DNA from: Bacteroidales bacterium UBA1736
GTDB taxonomy: Bacteria > Bacteroidota > Bacteroidia > Bacteroidales > UBA932
Direction: 5' to 3'
Length of the DNA: 9,832 bases
NCBI GenBank assembly: GCA_002315825.1
Contig: DCIC01000004.1
Coordinates: 2,238-12,069, forward strand
The position numbers and the translations under genes were made by a program. Below are positions 1-5,147 of the stretch, one piece after another (the stretch's first letter is position 1; every line of letters starts with the position of its first letter). The notes beneath the pieces were generated by a model that was not told the DNA's origin, ran no database searches, and saw only the letters and a list, made by a program, of their open reading frames with translations.

Positions 1-33
1 GGACGCTCAAACTGACAGGTTCTCGAAGAAATC

Positions 34-70
34 CTGCGCTTTTCACCGCCCGGAAACCCCGAAAGCGCAG
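34..70 (-). terminator. terminator-like hairpin after the flavodoxin gene
   Basis: Positions 34-42 (CTGCGCTTT) and 62-70 (AAAGCGCAG) are perfect 9-bp inverted repeats with a 19-nt loop. Read on the minus strand, the hairpin starts 7 nt after the flavodoxin stop codon and is followed by GATTTCTTCG. That tract is only moderately T-rich, so this is a plausible but not textbook intrinsic terminator. Confidence 0.5.
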
Positions 71-77
71 CAATCGT

Positions 78-887
78 CTACCTGACTACCTGGGTGAAGA
101 CAGGGGACTGCCCTTCAATCACGTTAACGAACACCGCGACGTGGGACAAGCGGCCGTCAGGAGTGAAGCTTTCCGCGGCGAACTTATACTCCTTCCCGCC
201 GGGGATATCCCTCTCCCCTACCGCGACAGGAGTACCTATCGGATATTTGTAACCTGAGCAAGCCGCATCGAAAATAGCAGCCGTCTCCTCCGTAACCGGA
301 ACCTCCCCGGAGAACGCGGGAAGCGGCTCAATCGAGCCCTTCTTCCAACCGTTCTCAATAAGGAAACGGTTCAGCTCTTGAGGAGCCTCGGCAATCCGGG
401 CCGTCCTCACGCCGTAGCCGTCTCTAACGTCACAGCCCGGCAGCGCCGCACGCAAGTCTTCCGTACTCGCCTGCAACCCACCGCTCCCGAACGTACAGAA
501 CGGAACAATGGTCTTGCCCTCCAGAGCATCCGATCTCATCGACATCAACAAAGACTTCACCGGCATAGCATACGTACCGAACCACACAGGAAATCCAAGA
601 AAGATAACGTCATACCCCGACACGTCAACCCCGAGAGGCTTAAGCTCCGGCACAAACCCAGTCCGGCGCTCTTCAAGACATCTCTCGATAGTCTCCTCAT
701 AAGTTCCGTCATAAGCCTTCCCCACATCAAAACGGCACACATCAGCCCCCGTCTGGCGCTGAATCTCAGCCGCAAGAGCCTCGGTCGTCCCAGTCTGGGA
801 ATAATAAAGAATCAGGGTCTTCCCGCCCGGCCCCTTGCAGGACGTAACAGCCGCAGCCACCATCACCGCCATAACAATCTTTCTCAT
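78..887 (-). CDS. flavodoxin-fold lipoprotein
   Basis: Predicted 269-aa exported flavodoxin-like protein, probably binding FMN and acting in electron transfer or quinone/thiol redox at the cell envelope. The start at 887 gives a lipoprotein signal: positive Met-Arg-Lys, a hydrophobic stretch, then a V-T-S-C lipobox with Cys17. The phosphate-binding loop S-Q-T-G-T-T lies at about residues 30-35 after a YY strand, and the later G-F-P-V-W-F-G-T segment is typical of the Flavodoxin_4-type fold. The last 80 or so residues extend beyond the flavodoxin core and were not identified. In-frame ATGs at 893 and 899 are alternatives. A start at 1016 is unlikely, because a good promoter lies at 919-949 and the extra residues carry no recognisable domain. 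The gene faces away from the element, has its own terminator-like hairpin, and is probably host backbone. The exact substrate is unknown. Confidence 0.85.
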   Translation of the reverse strand: MRKIVMAVMVAAAVTSCKGPGGKTLILYYSQTGTTEALAAEIQRQTGADVCRFDVGKAYDGTYEETIERCLEERRTGFVPELKPLGVDVSGYDVIFLGFPVWFGTYAMPVKSLLMSMRSDALEGKTIVPFCTFGSGGLQASTEDLRAALPGCDVRDGYGVRTARIAEAPQELNRFLIENGWKKGSIEPLPAFSGEVPVTEETAAIFDAACSGYKYPIGTPVAVGERDIPGGKEYKFAAESFTPDGRLSHVAVFVNVIEGQSPVFTQVVR

Positions 888-918
888 ATTCATAATCATA
901 TCAATAATAAAATCTTCA

Positions 919-949
919 CAAAAATAGACAAATCCTTCCCAAAAACAAA
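919..949 (-). promoter_or_regulatory. Bacteroidetes-type promoter of the flavodoxin gene
   Basis: On the minus strand a -33 element TTTG (949-946) is separated by 19 bp from a -7 element TATTTTTG (926-919), matching the Bacteroides pattern TTTG...TAnnTTTG. Transcription would begin near 912, leaving a leader of about 25 nt before the ATG at 887. This supports that start over the ATG at 1016. Confidence 0.65.
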
Positions 950-1141
950 CCCAGCCACGCACCGCCACCTCTCGCCTCGCCGGTGGCTTACAGAACTGGC
1001 AGCCAGTGACGTGCAAATGATACCGCCAATTATGAAAGAATAAATATGGGTGGCGAAAGCCAAATTTCGTAAAGTATTAATAATCAACGAATATTGAAAA
1101 TTGTGTTTCGGAAGTCCTAGGAGGGCTTTCGAAATTTTTAG
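950..1141. other. intergenic region, probable element boundary
   Basis: This stretch between the divergently transcribed flavodoxin and integrase genes holds no convincing gene. It turns AT-rich from about 1020 and contains small inverted motifs (TGGC-GAAA-GCCA at 1051-1062, TCCTAGGA at 1115-1122). In elements of this kind the attachment site usually lies next to the integrase start, so an att site is expected around here. The other end of the element is outside the window, so no core repeat can be recognised. The boundary assignment is inference. Confidence 0.35.
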
Positions 1142-1149
1142 TACCTTTG
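1142..1149 (+). promoter_or_regulatory. -7 element of the integrase promoter
   Basis: TACCTTTG matches the Bacteroidetes -7 consensus TAnnTTTG exactly and lies 26 bp before the integrase ATG at 1176. No TTTG is present 19-20 bp upstream, so only the -7 half is supported. The promoter may be weak or depend on a partner factor. Confidence 0.5.
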
Positions 1150-1175
1150 TGATACGAATTTTAAACACATATATT

Positions 1176-2555
1176 ATGGCAACTACATTCATCGTCCGGA
1201 CGGACAAGACCAAAGGCGACCTGCCTTTGCACGTGAGAGTTCAGTACTCTACCCCGAAGATTAACATCAGAGTCAAGACGGATTTGACCTGCCCTGCATA
1301 GAAATGGAATCTCAGCCGCAACGGAGCGGCTTGGGCCAATTATGCGAAGAGCGAAAGCGGCTCATTCCTGGTCTCGAAGATTGAGCAGATCCGCACTGCC
1401 ATCGATTCCCGTATCAAGGATGGCAAGGAGGTCAACGCACAGATTATCGAGAAGATTTGCCACGATATAATCTATAAGGAGGAACGTGAGGAGCAAATCA
1501 GAAGACTGGAGGCGCAAAGGCTGGCGGAAGCTGAGGCGAAGCGCATGACTTTAAGCAAGTACATCGACATCTATGTGAAGGAGATTTTCTCGGGCGCCAG
1601 ACAGACTGAGAAAGGGACCAACTTCGCGCACGGCACGGCAAAGGCAATCAAGGAGTCTATGACTGTATGGAAGGCTTTTCAGTACGATATGAAGAAGGTC
1701 TATGACTTTGATGATATCGATATGCCTCTGTACTACAAATACACTGAATGGCTGAAGGGACGTGATTACTGCGTCAATACTGTCGGCAAGCACATCAAGA
1801 CATTGAAGGCAATCCTCCGTTGTGCTGAAAGCGGGGGCTACAATCAGAGCCAGAAGTTCAAAGACAAACGTTTCAAGGGCACACGCATCGAGGTGGACTC
1901 AATATATCTAACCAAGGAGGATCTGAAGAAGTTCTGCGCTGTTGATTTGTCTGGACTTCCGGTTGGTTATCAGCAGGCGCGTGATATCTTCCTCGTGGGA
2001 TGCTGGACTACGCAGAGAGTCTCTGACTATAACAATATCTCCAAGGATTCCATTCAATCCTATATCAAGAAGATGATTGTCGATGTTCCGGATCCGGAGA
2101 ATCCAGGACAGATGAAGTCGGTCATTCAGGAACGGGAGGTGACCTATATCAATATCCGTCAGCACAAGACCGGTGCGAAGGTGGCTGTTCCCGTAAGTTC
2201 CGAATGCAAGGCAATTCTTGAGAAGTACAATTTCCAGATGCCGCACCTTGCAGACCAGGTTATCAACCGGTATATCAAAGATATCGGCAAGATGGCAGAT
2301 ATCAACGATATTGTTGAACTTGAAGAGACGAAGGGAGGGACAATCAAGATGCAGCGATATAAGAAATGGCAGCTTATCCACTCGCATACGGCGAGAAGGA
2401 CCGGAGCCACATTGATGTATCTGGCGGGTATGGATGTCTATGACATTATGAAGATTACCGGCCATTCCACCCCGGTTATGCTCAAGAAGTATATCAAGGC
2501 CGACCAGTTGGAGGTTGTGGACAAGATTATTGACAAGTACAACTACTTCGACTGA
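1176..2555 (+). pseudogene. tyrosine recombinase/integrase with in-frame TAG stop
   Basis: One reading frame of 459 residues, counting the TAG as one, encodes a site-specific tyrosine recombinase that would integrate and excise the element. Residues 1-60 or so are an arm-type DNA-binding domain (M-A-T-T-F-I-V-R-T-D-K-T-K...), with a charged helix up to residue 123. A SAM-like core-binding domain starts near residue 124, and the catalytic domain follows. All active-site residues are present: Arg281 (TTQRVSDY), Lys331 (QHKTG), His404 and Arg407 (HTARRT), His430 (GHST) and Tyr439 (KKYIK). A single TAG at 1299-1301 interrupts the arm domain (C-P-A-stop-K-W-N), where one base change from GAG or CAG would restore reading. 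The frame is otherwise undamaged on both sides, so the lesion is recent, suppressed, bypassed by internal initiation, or a sequencing error. Confidence 0.85.
1545..2555 (+). CDS. integrase core and catalytic domains, possible internal start
   Basis: The first in-frame ATG after the TAG codon begins a 336-residue open frame. It starts almost exactly at the SAM-like core-binding domain (M-T-L-S-K-Y-I-D-I-Y) and keeps the whole catalytic domain with nucleophile Tyr316 in this numbering. If translated from here the enzyme would lack the arm-binding domain. It might still cut and join core sites but would probably have lost accessory-site control. Upstream of the ATG is GAAGCTGAGGCGAAGCGC, with no strong ribosome-binding sequence. 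This gives the alternative product of the broken integrase gene, not a separate gene. Confidence 0.5.
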   Translation: MTLSKYIDIYVKEIFSGARQTEKGTNFAHGTAKAIKESMTVWKAFQYDMKKVYDFDDIDMPLYYKYTEWLKGRDYCVNTVGKHIKTLKAILRCAESGGYNQSQKFKDKRFKGTRIEVDSIYLTKEDLKKFCAVDLSGLPVGYQQARDIFLVGCWTTQRVSDYNNISKDSIQSYIKKMIVDVPDPENPGQMKSVIQEREVTYINIRQHKTGAKVAVPVSSECKAILEKYNFQMPHLADQVINRYIKDIGKMADINDIVELEETKGGTIKMQRYKKWQLIHSHTARRTGATLMYLAGMDVYDIMKITGHSTPVMLKKYIKADQLEVVDKIIDKYNYFD

Positions 2556-2556
2556 T

Positions 2557-3333
2557 ATGGGAGATTCTTACAGAAACACATTGCTGGAGGTTGCGGAGTC
2601 GATGGATTCCGCACTCCGGCATATTGCTCTTGTCAGCAAGGCTGTAAGGGGCGATAATCTTGATCCGTTGGAAAAATCCGGAATAAAAGGGAGCGTAAGT
2701 GTTCTGGAGAGCGATTGTGCAATTCTCAACGGCAATCTTCTCAGGGCTGTCAATTTCATCAATGACGAGTGGCCGCTCATTGAGGGTAATGCCGGCAGGC
2801 AGAGGGAGGTACGGGACTTCATCGGCAAGTTTGATGCTTTCTGCAATGCCGTAATGGAATTCGACAGCCAGTGCACGGTAAATGAGTCGACGGCATTCGA
2901 TGTCCTTTGGGATTTCGAAGCATCAAGGGATTATGTGATAGTTGCATCAAAGTATTGTGAAGGACTGCGCAAGGTGGCGGAGGATCTTGATACCATTTCT
3001 TCCGGGCGTGGAAAGAGGACAACTCCGCTCCAGGGACTTGCCGAGGAAATGTCCGGCTATTTCAACGGGCTTACGGACGCAGATTTGGAGGATGCTCTGC
3101 TTCACAACAAGTTCGTCGGCCACAAAGGAGACTGGACTGAACGAGTCAACAAGGCCACGTATTTCGGCAAGCATTTTGGAGTGAGCGCCGAAGTTATGAA
3201 CCGGATTTTCCGCTTCCAAGGCAAAGACGGCCGTCCGACATTGGTTCATTTCACGCGCAATCCCTACCCCATCGGGCGCAAGAATGACAGGCTGGTAGAG
3301 ATTTTGGCGAAATATCCCCTTAAAGAAAAATAA
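2557..3333 (+). CDS. hypothetical protein coupled to the integrase
   Basis: Predicted 258-aa soluble protein that I do not recognise. The ATG at 2557 follows the integrase TGA (2553-2555) after one base, so the two are almost certainly co-transcribed and translationally coupled. This start is preferred over the in-frame ATG at 2515, which lies inside the integrase. The first two thirds look helical and acidic (M-G-D-S-Y-R-N-T-L-L-E-V-A-E...). The C-terminal 90 residues are richer in aromatic and basic residues (FVGHKGDW, YFGKHFGV, RIFRFQGKDG, HFTRNPYPIGRK) and could bind nucleic acid. No signal peptide, membrane segment or catalytic motif is evident. Position suggests a helper of recombination or a regulator of the element, but no function can be assigned from sequence. 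Confidence 0.8.
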   Translation: MGDSYRNTLLEVAESMDSALRHIALVSKAVRGDNLDPLEKSGIKGSVSVLESDCAILNGNLLRAVNFINDEWPLIEGNAGRQREVRDFIGKFDAFCNAVMEFDSQCTVNESTAFDVLWDFEASRDYVIVASKYCEGLRKVAEDLDTISSGRGKRTTPLQGLAEEMSGYFNGLTDADLEDALLHNKFVGHKGDWTERVNKATYFGKHFGVSAEVMNRIFRFQGKDGRPTLVHFTRNPYPIGRKNDRLVEILAKYPLKEK

Positions 3334-3371
3334 AATTATTTGTCGGTATCCGGTGACAAACCGATTCCACG

Positions 3372-3397
3372 CAGGCTCTCGGCAGAGGGCCTGTTTT
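3372..3397 (+). terminator. intrinsic terminator of the integrase operon
   Basis: CAGGCTCTC (3372-3380) pairs with GAGGGCCTG (3385-3393) in a 9-bp stem with one T-G wobble and a GGCA tetraloop. TTTTGGTTT follows at once. It lies 38 bp after the stop of the unknown gene and upstream of the next promoter, so it should separate the integrase operon from the HTH gene. Confidence 0.75.
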
Positions 3398-3443
3398 GGT
3401 TTATATATCTACATCCAACTACATTTCCCGACACTTGTAAGTG

Positions 3444-3475
3444 TTTGGAATTCCGTAATTTCCCTTTCATCTTTG
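3444..3475 (+). promoter_or_regulatory. Bacteroidetes-type promoter of the HTH gene
   Basis: TTTG at 3444-3447 is followed after 20 bp by CATCTTTG at 3468-3475, one mismatch from TAnnTTTG. Transcription would start near 3482, giving a leader of about 57 nt before the ATG at 3539. The site rules against the long upstream start at 3353 for the same frame. Confidence 0.65.
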
Positions 3476-3538
3476 CGCTGTCGGAAAGGTATTCCGGCAA
3501 GGGAGTACGCACAACCTTTTTTGTCAAATTATGAGACT

Positions 3539-3850
3539 ATGAGTGCTATTGACGCTATAGGTGAGTATTTGGAGGACGTTGTGTACAGAAGCGTATGCAA
3601 GGCGATGACTGAGGTTGCTCCAAAAACAAAAGTTGAAGAAAGAGACGAGGAGGAAGAAGTTTACATTTCCATCAAACAGGCCTGTGAATTCCTGGGCATC
3701 AAGACCACGGCCTTTTATGAACGTCTTAAAGGTGATTCCATCCGCACGAAGAAAGAGGAAGGAAGGCGTACGGTCTGCCTCAACGATCTGAAGAAACTCA
3801 AGGAAACGAAAGCCATTGGAAGGTATGCTCGGTTCAAAGGGAAAATCTGA
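3539..3850 (+). CDS. excisionase-like helix-turn-helix protein
   Basis: A 103-aa DNA-binding protein. Residues 41-88 form a MerR/excisionase-type winged HTH: V-Y-I-S-I-K-Q-A-C-E-F-L-G-I is the first helix-turn-helix part, T-T-A-F-Y-E-R-L the recognition helix, and G-R-R-T-V-C-L-N-D-L the wing and following helix. Residues 1-30 form a helical lead, followed by a very acidic linker (EERDEEEE, 33-40). Proteins of this layout next to Bacteroidales integrases act as recombination directionality factors or repressors of the transfer genes. The gene has its own promoter and lies before the VirE-N/DUF3987 remnant with a 35-bp gap, so they may be co-transcribed. The frame also contains an ATG at 3353, rejected because it lies upstream of the promoter. 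The excisionase role is inferred from domain and position. Confidence 0.8.
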   Translation: MSAIDAIGEYLEDVVYRSVCKAMTEVAPKTKVEERDEEEEVYISIKQACEFLGIKTTAFYERLKGDSIRTKKEEGRRTVCLNDLKKLKETKAIGRYARFKGKI

Positions 3851-3885
3851 CCCCGGCATTATGAACCCTTTAATAGAGCATCACT

Positions 3886-4320
3886 ATGGCAAATCTAACC
3901 AAAATCGAGTCGGAGAACCGGCCTGTCGGGGAAACGCAAGTGTGCGTATTCCACCGTGCTTTTACCGGCGGGAAAGCCGGAATGAATCTGGAACATCTTG
4001 GCAAATCCTACTCCCTGGAGTCGAAAGAGTTCTACATTATGACTCTCCGGGAGTTCCTGGAACTGGGACGGGATTATCTGCCGGACCTCAACAGGATCCG
4101 CAGTACTACAGACAAGAAGGAACGGGCGTTCCTGAAAAAGAAGCTGCTCCCTGCAGGATGTATTTCTTGTAACATCAAAACCCGGTCTTCTTCTGTTCCG
4201 AAGGAAGAGAAAATCAAGGCGTACAATTCCCTCATTGTGCTGGACTTTGACAATCTGGATGATGTGGAGGCCGCTAAGCTTGAGTTGTCGAAGTGGCCGT
4301 GCTTCTGGATCTCGGTTTGA
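3886..4320 (+). CDS. VirE-N (BT4734-like) domain fragment
   Basis: A 144-residue frame covering the N-terminal part of the VirE-N family. It has the conserved S-T-T-D-K-K-E-R-A-F-L-K-K-K-L-L-P-A-G-C stretch and the strand L-I-V-L-D-F-D-N-L-D-D (about residues 117-127) with its acidic pair, a feature of this primase-like family. It breaks off at W-P-C-F-W-I-S-V, just before the S-x-S-G-x-G-L motif, which continues in another frame from 4314. It could still yield a short product but lacks the rest of its domain. The ATG at 3886 is the first usable start in frame; stops precede it. Confidence 0.75.
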   Translation: MANLTKIESENRPVGETQVCVFHRAFTGGKAGMNLEHLGKSYSLESKEFYIMTLREFLELGRDYLPDLNRIRSTTDKKERAFLKKKLLPAGCISCNIKTRSSSVPKEEKIKAYNSLIVLDFDNLDDVEAAKLELSKWPCFWISV

Positions 4321-4928
4321 GCGCAAGCGGTCAGGGGCTGTTCGCTTTCCCGGAGAAGGTGAAATATCCGAAGTTCAATGACGTGGATATCGATGAGAAG
4401 ATTGCGAAGAATTGGCATAAGATCATCAAGCGCATCCTCGACCTTCCGTTTGATGAAACGCCGAATGTGGTGCCGCTGTCGGCATCAGCCAAGACCATTT
4501 TCAAGGAATGGTACGACAAGCTGGCCGACCAGAAGAACTGTGGCGGCAGCAGCTTCGCAGGAATCGCCACGAAGATGGACCGGTACTGCGGACGTCTCGC
4601 CCTGGGGCTTGAGGTGATGAAATATGGATGCAAGGAGTCCAGGCTGGAAGAAATCAGCGAGGACAGTCTGCGAGGAGCCATCGCTCTGTGCTATTATTTT
4701 CTGGCTCGCGGGACGAAGGCGCACAGGAACTTCTACACTTCTCCGGTTGAAACGCTGCCGTCCGTCCAGAAGAGCATCTATGAAGCCCTTCCCCTCAACT
4801 TCGAGACTGGTGACGGAATCAGGATTGCCGAGGGCTACGGTATGGGTGAAAGGACGTTCAAACGCTGGCTGAACAGCAGTCTGTTCAAGAAAATAGACCA
4901 CGGATACTATGAGAAGAAGTACCGGTAA
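4293..4928 (+). CDS. DUF3987 C-terminal fragment
   Basis: Open frame of up to 211 codons, with meaningful homologous sequence only from about 4314. After the VirE-N remnant G-L-S-A-S-G-Q-G-L-F it reads F-A-F-P-E-K-V-K-Y-P-K-F, a segment expected in the distal part of DUF3987 proteins. An all-helical region follows (SAKTIFKEWYDKL, MDRYCGRLALGLEV, LRGAIALCYYFL). It ends in a small HTH-like tail (G-D-G-I-R-I-A-E-G-Y-G-M-G-E-R-T-F-K-R-W-L). The ATP-binding core that normally precedes this part is missing. The nominal ATG at 4293 lies in the overlap with the upstream frame and is unlikely to be a real start. Confidence 0.65.
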   Translation: MAVLLDLGLSASGQGLFAFPEKVKYPKFNDVDIDEKIAKNWHKIIKRILDLPFDETPNVVPLSASAKTIFKEWYDKLADQKNCGGSSFAGIATKMDRYCGRLALGLEVMKYGCKESRLEEISEDSLRGAIALCYYFLARGTKAHRNFYTSPVETLPSVQKSIYEALPLNFETGDGIRIAEGYGMGERTFKRWLNSSLFKKIDHGYYEKKYR

Positions 4929-4929
4929 T

Positions 4930-4950
4930 TATCCCTATCCCTATCCCTAT
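4930..4950 (+). repeat. TATCCC hexamer tandem repeat
   Basis: Three and a half copies of TATCCC follow the stop codon of the DUF3987 remnant with one base between. Only the short tandem array is seen. No function is evident, and it may vary in copy number by slippage. Confidence 0.8.
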
Positions 4951-4952
4951 AT

Positions 4953-5013
4953 GGCACTATTGTCACTTTTGTCACTTTCAGCAATCCAAAATGACAATAA
5001 TGACAAAAGTGCC
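4953..5013. repeat. long imperfect inverted repeat with phased TGTCA/TGACA units
   Basis: The arms 4953-4974 and 4992-5013 match at 19 of 22 positions as inverted repeats around a 17-nt spacer. Each arm holds two pentamers 9 bp apart: TGTCA at 4961 and 4970, and TGACA at 4992 and 5001. The arrangement is symmetrical. It could be an operator or a replication or nicking site. It could also be the decayed repetitive tail of the DUF3987 coding sequence, since the units are 9 bp long and keep a reading frame. No T-run follows, so it does not look like a terminator. Confidence 0.7.
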
Positions 5014-5035
5014 AAGGGGGAATAAAAATATTATT

Positions 5036-5052
5036 GGCCCTTTGAAAGGGCC
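5036..5052. promoter_or_regulatory. GGCCCTTT-g-AAAGGGCC palindrome, operator-like
   Basis: A perfect 8-bp inverted repeat with one central base. The -33 TTTG of the downstream promoter (5041-5044) lies at its centre, so a protein bound here should block or alter transcription of the AlbA_2 gene. Its right half begins the AAAGGGCCAGAGAAA repeat. Seen directly; the operator role is inferred from position. Confidence 0.65.
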
Positions 5053-5072
5053 AGAGAAATTTACTATATTTG
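5041..5072 (+). promoter_or_regulatory. Bacteroidetes-type promoter of the AlbA_2 gene
   Basis: TTTG at 5041-5044, a 20-bp spacer, then TATATTTG at 5065-5072, a full match to TAnnTTTG. The expected transcript starts near 5079 and has an A/T-rich leader of about 70 nt that ends in a second copy of the GGGCC repeat at the start codon. This is the clearest promoter in the window. Confidence 0.75.
5045..5059 (+). repeat. AAAGGGCCAGAGAAA repeat, copy 1 (promoter)
   Basis: First copy of a 15-bp sequence found five times in or near the AlbA_2 gene. It covers the spacer between the -33 and -7 elements and is also the right half of the palindrome at 5036-5052. Confidence 0.8.
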
Positions 5073-5132
5073 CAATTGAAAACAACTTTTCTTTTTAAAA
5101 CACATTGATTATCAGTAGCAAATAAAAATAAA

Positions 5133-5147
5133 AAAGGGCCAGAGAAA
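5133..5147 (+). repeat. AAAGGGCCAGAGAAA repeat, copy 2 (start codon)
   Basis: Identical over all 15 bases to the copy at 5045-5059 and directly abutting the ATG at 5148. It occupies the place of the ribosome-binding site, so in the mRNA it could control translation as well as act in DNA. Confidence 0.8.

Larger units (their letters stand above)
3886..4928 (+). pseudogene. VirE-N/DUF3987 gene, frameshifted and internally deleted
   Basis: Two overlapping frames are the two ends of one larger gene. The first encodes the start of a VirE-N (BT4734-like) domain and stops at 4318-4320. The other frame carries on the same domain from G-L-S-A-S-G-Q-G (4314 onward), then passes directly into the C-terminal part of a DUF3987 helicase-like domain. 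Intact relatives in Bacteroidales elements are typically far longer and have a P-loop ATPase core between these parts. Here no Walker motif is present, and the two pieces total only about 350 codons. One missing base near 4313 would explain the frameshift. The DUF3987 junction lies near 4338-4353. The intact protein is thought to serve replication or mobilisation of the element, and this copy is unlikely to do so. Confidence 0.8.

Noticed and set aside
888..1016. N-terminal extension of the flavodoxin gene to an ATG at 1016
   Set aside because: It would bury the lipoprotein signal 43 residues in, and the promoter at 919-949 lies inside the extension.
378..1043. A 221-residue open frame on the plus strand opposite the flavodoxin gene
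   Set aside because: It has no domain or plausible composition (rich in Arg, His and Pro) and lies opposite a well-supported gene with a promoter.
3353..3538. N-terminal extension of the HTH gene to an ATG at 3353
   Set aside because: It spans the terminator at 3372-3397 and the promoter at 3444-3475, and its sequence has no protein-like character.
4306..4320. Programmed ribosomal frameshift linking the two VirE-N/DUF3987 frames
   Set aside because: There is no slippery heptamer before the TGA, and the ATPase core is missing anyway, so decay is the simpler explanation.
4953..5013. Intrinsic terminator for the DUF3987 remnant
   Set aside because: The stem is imperfect, AT-rich and followed by AAGGGGGAATAAAAA rather than a T-run.
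4930..5052. CRISPR-like array in the repeat-rich intergenic region
   Set aside because: The repeats are short, of several unrelated kinds, and not separated by regular unique spacers; no cas gene is nearby.
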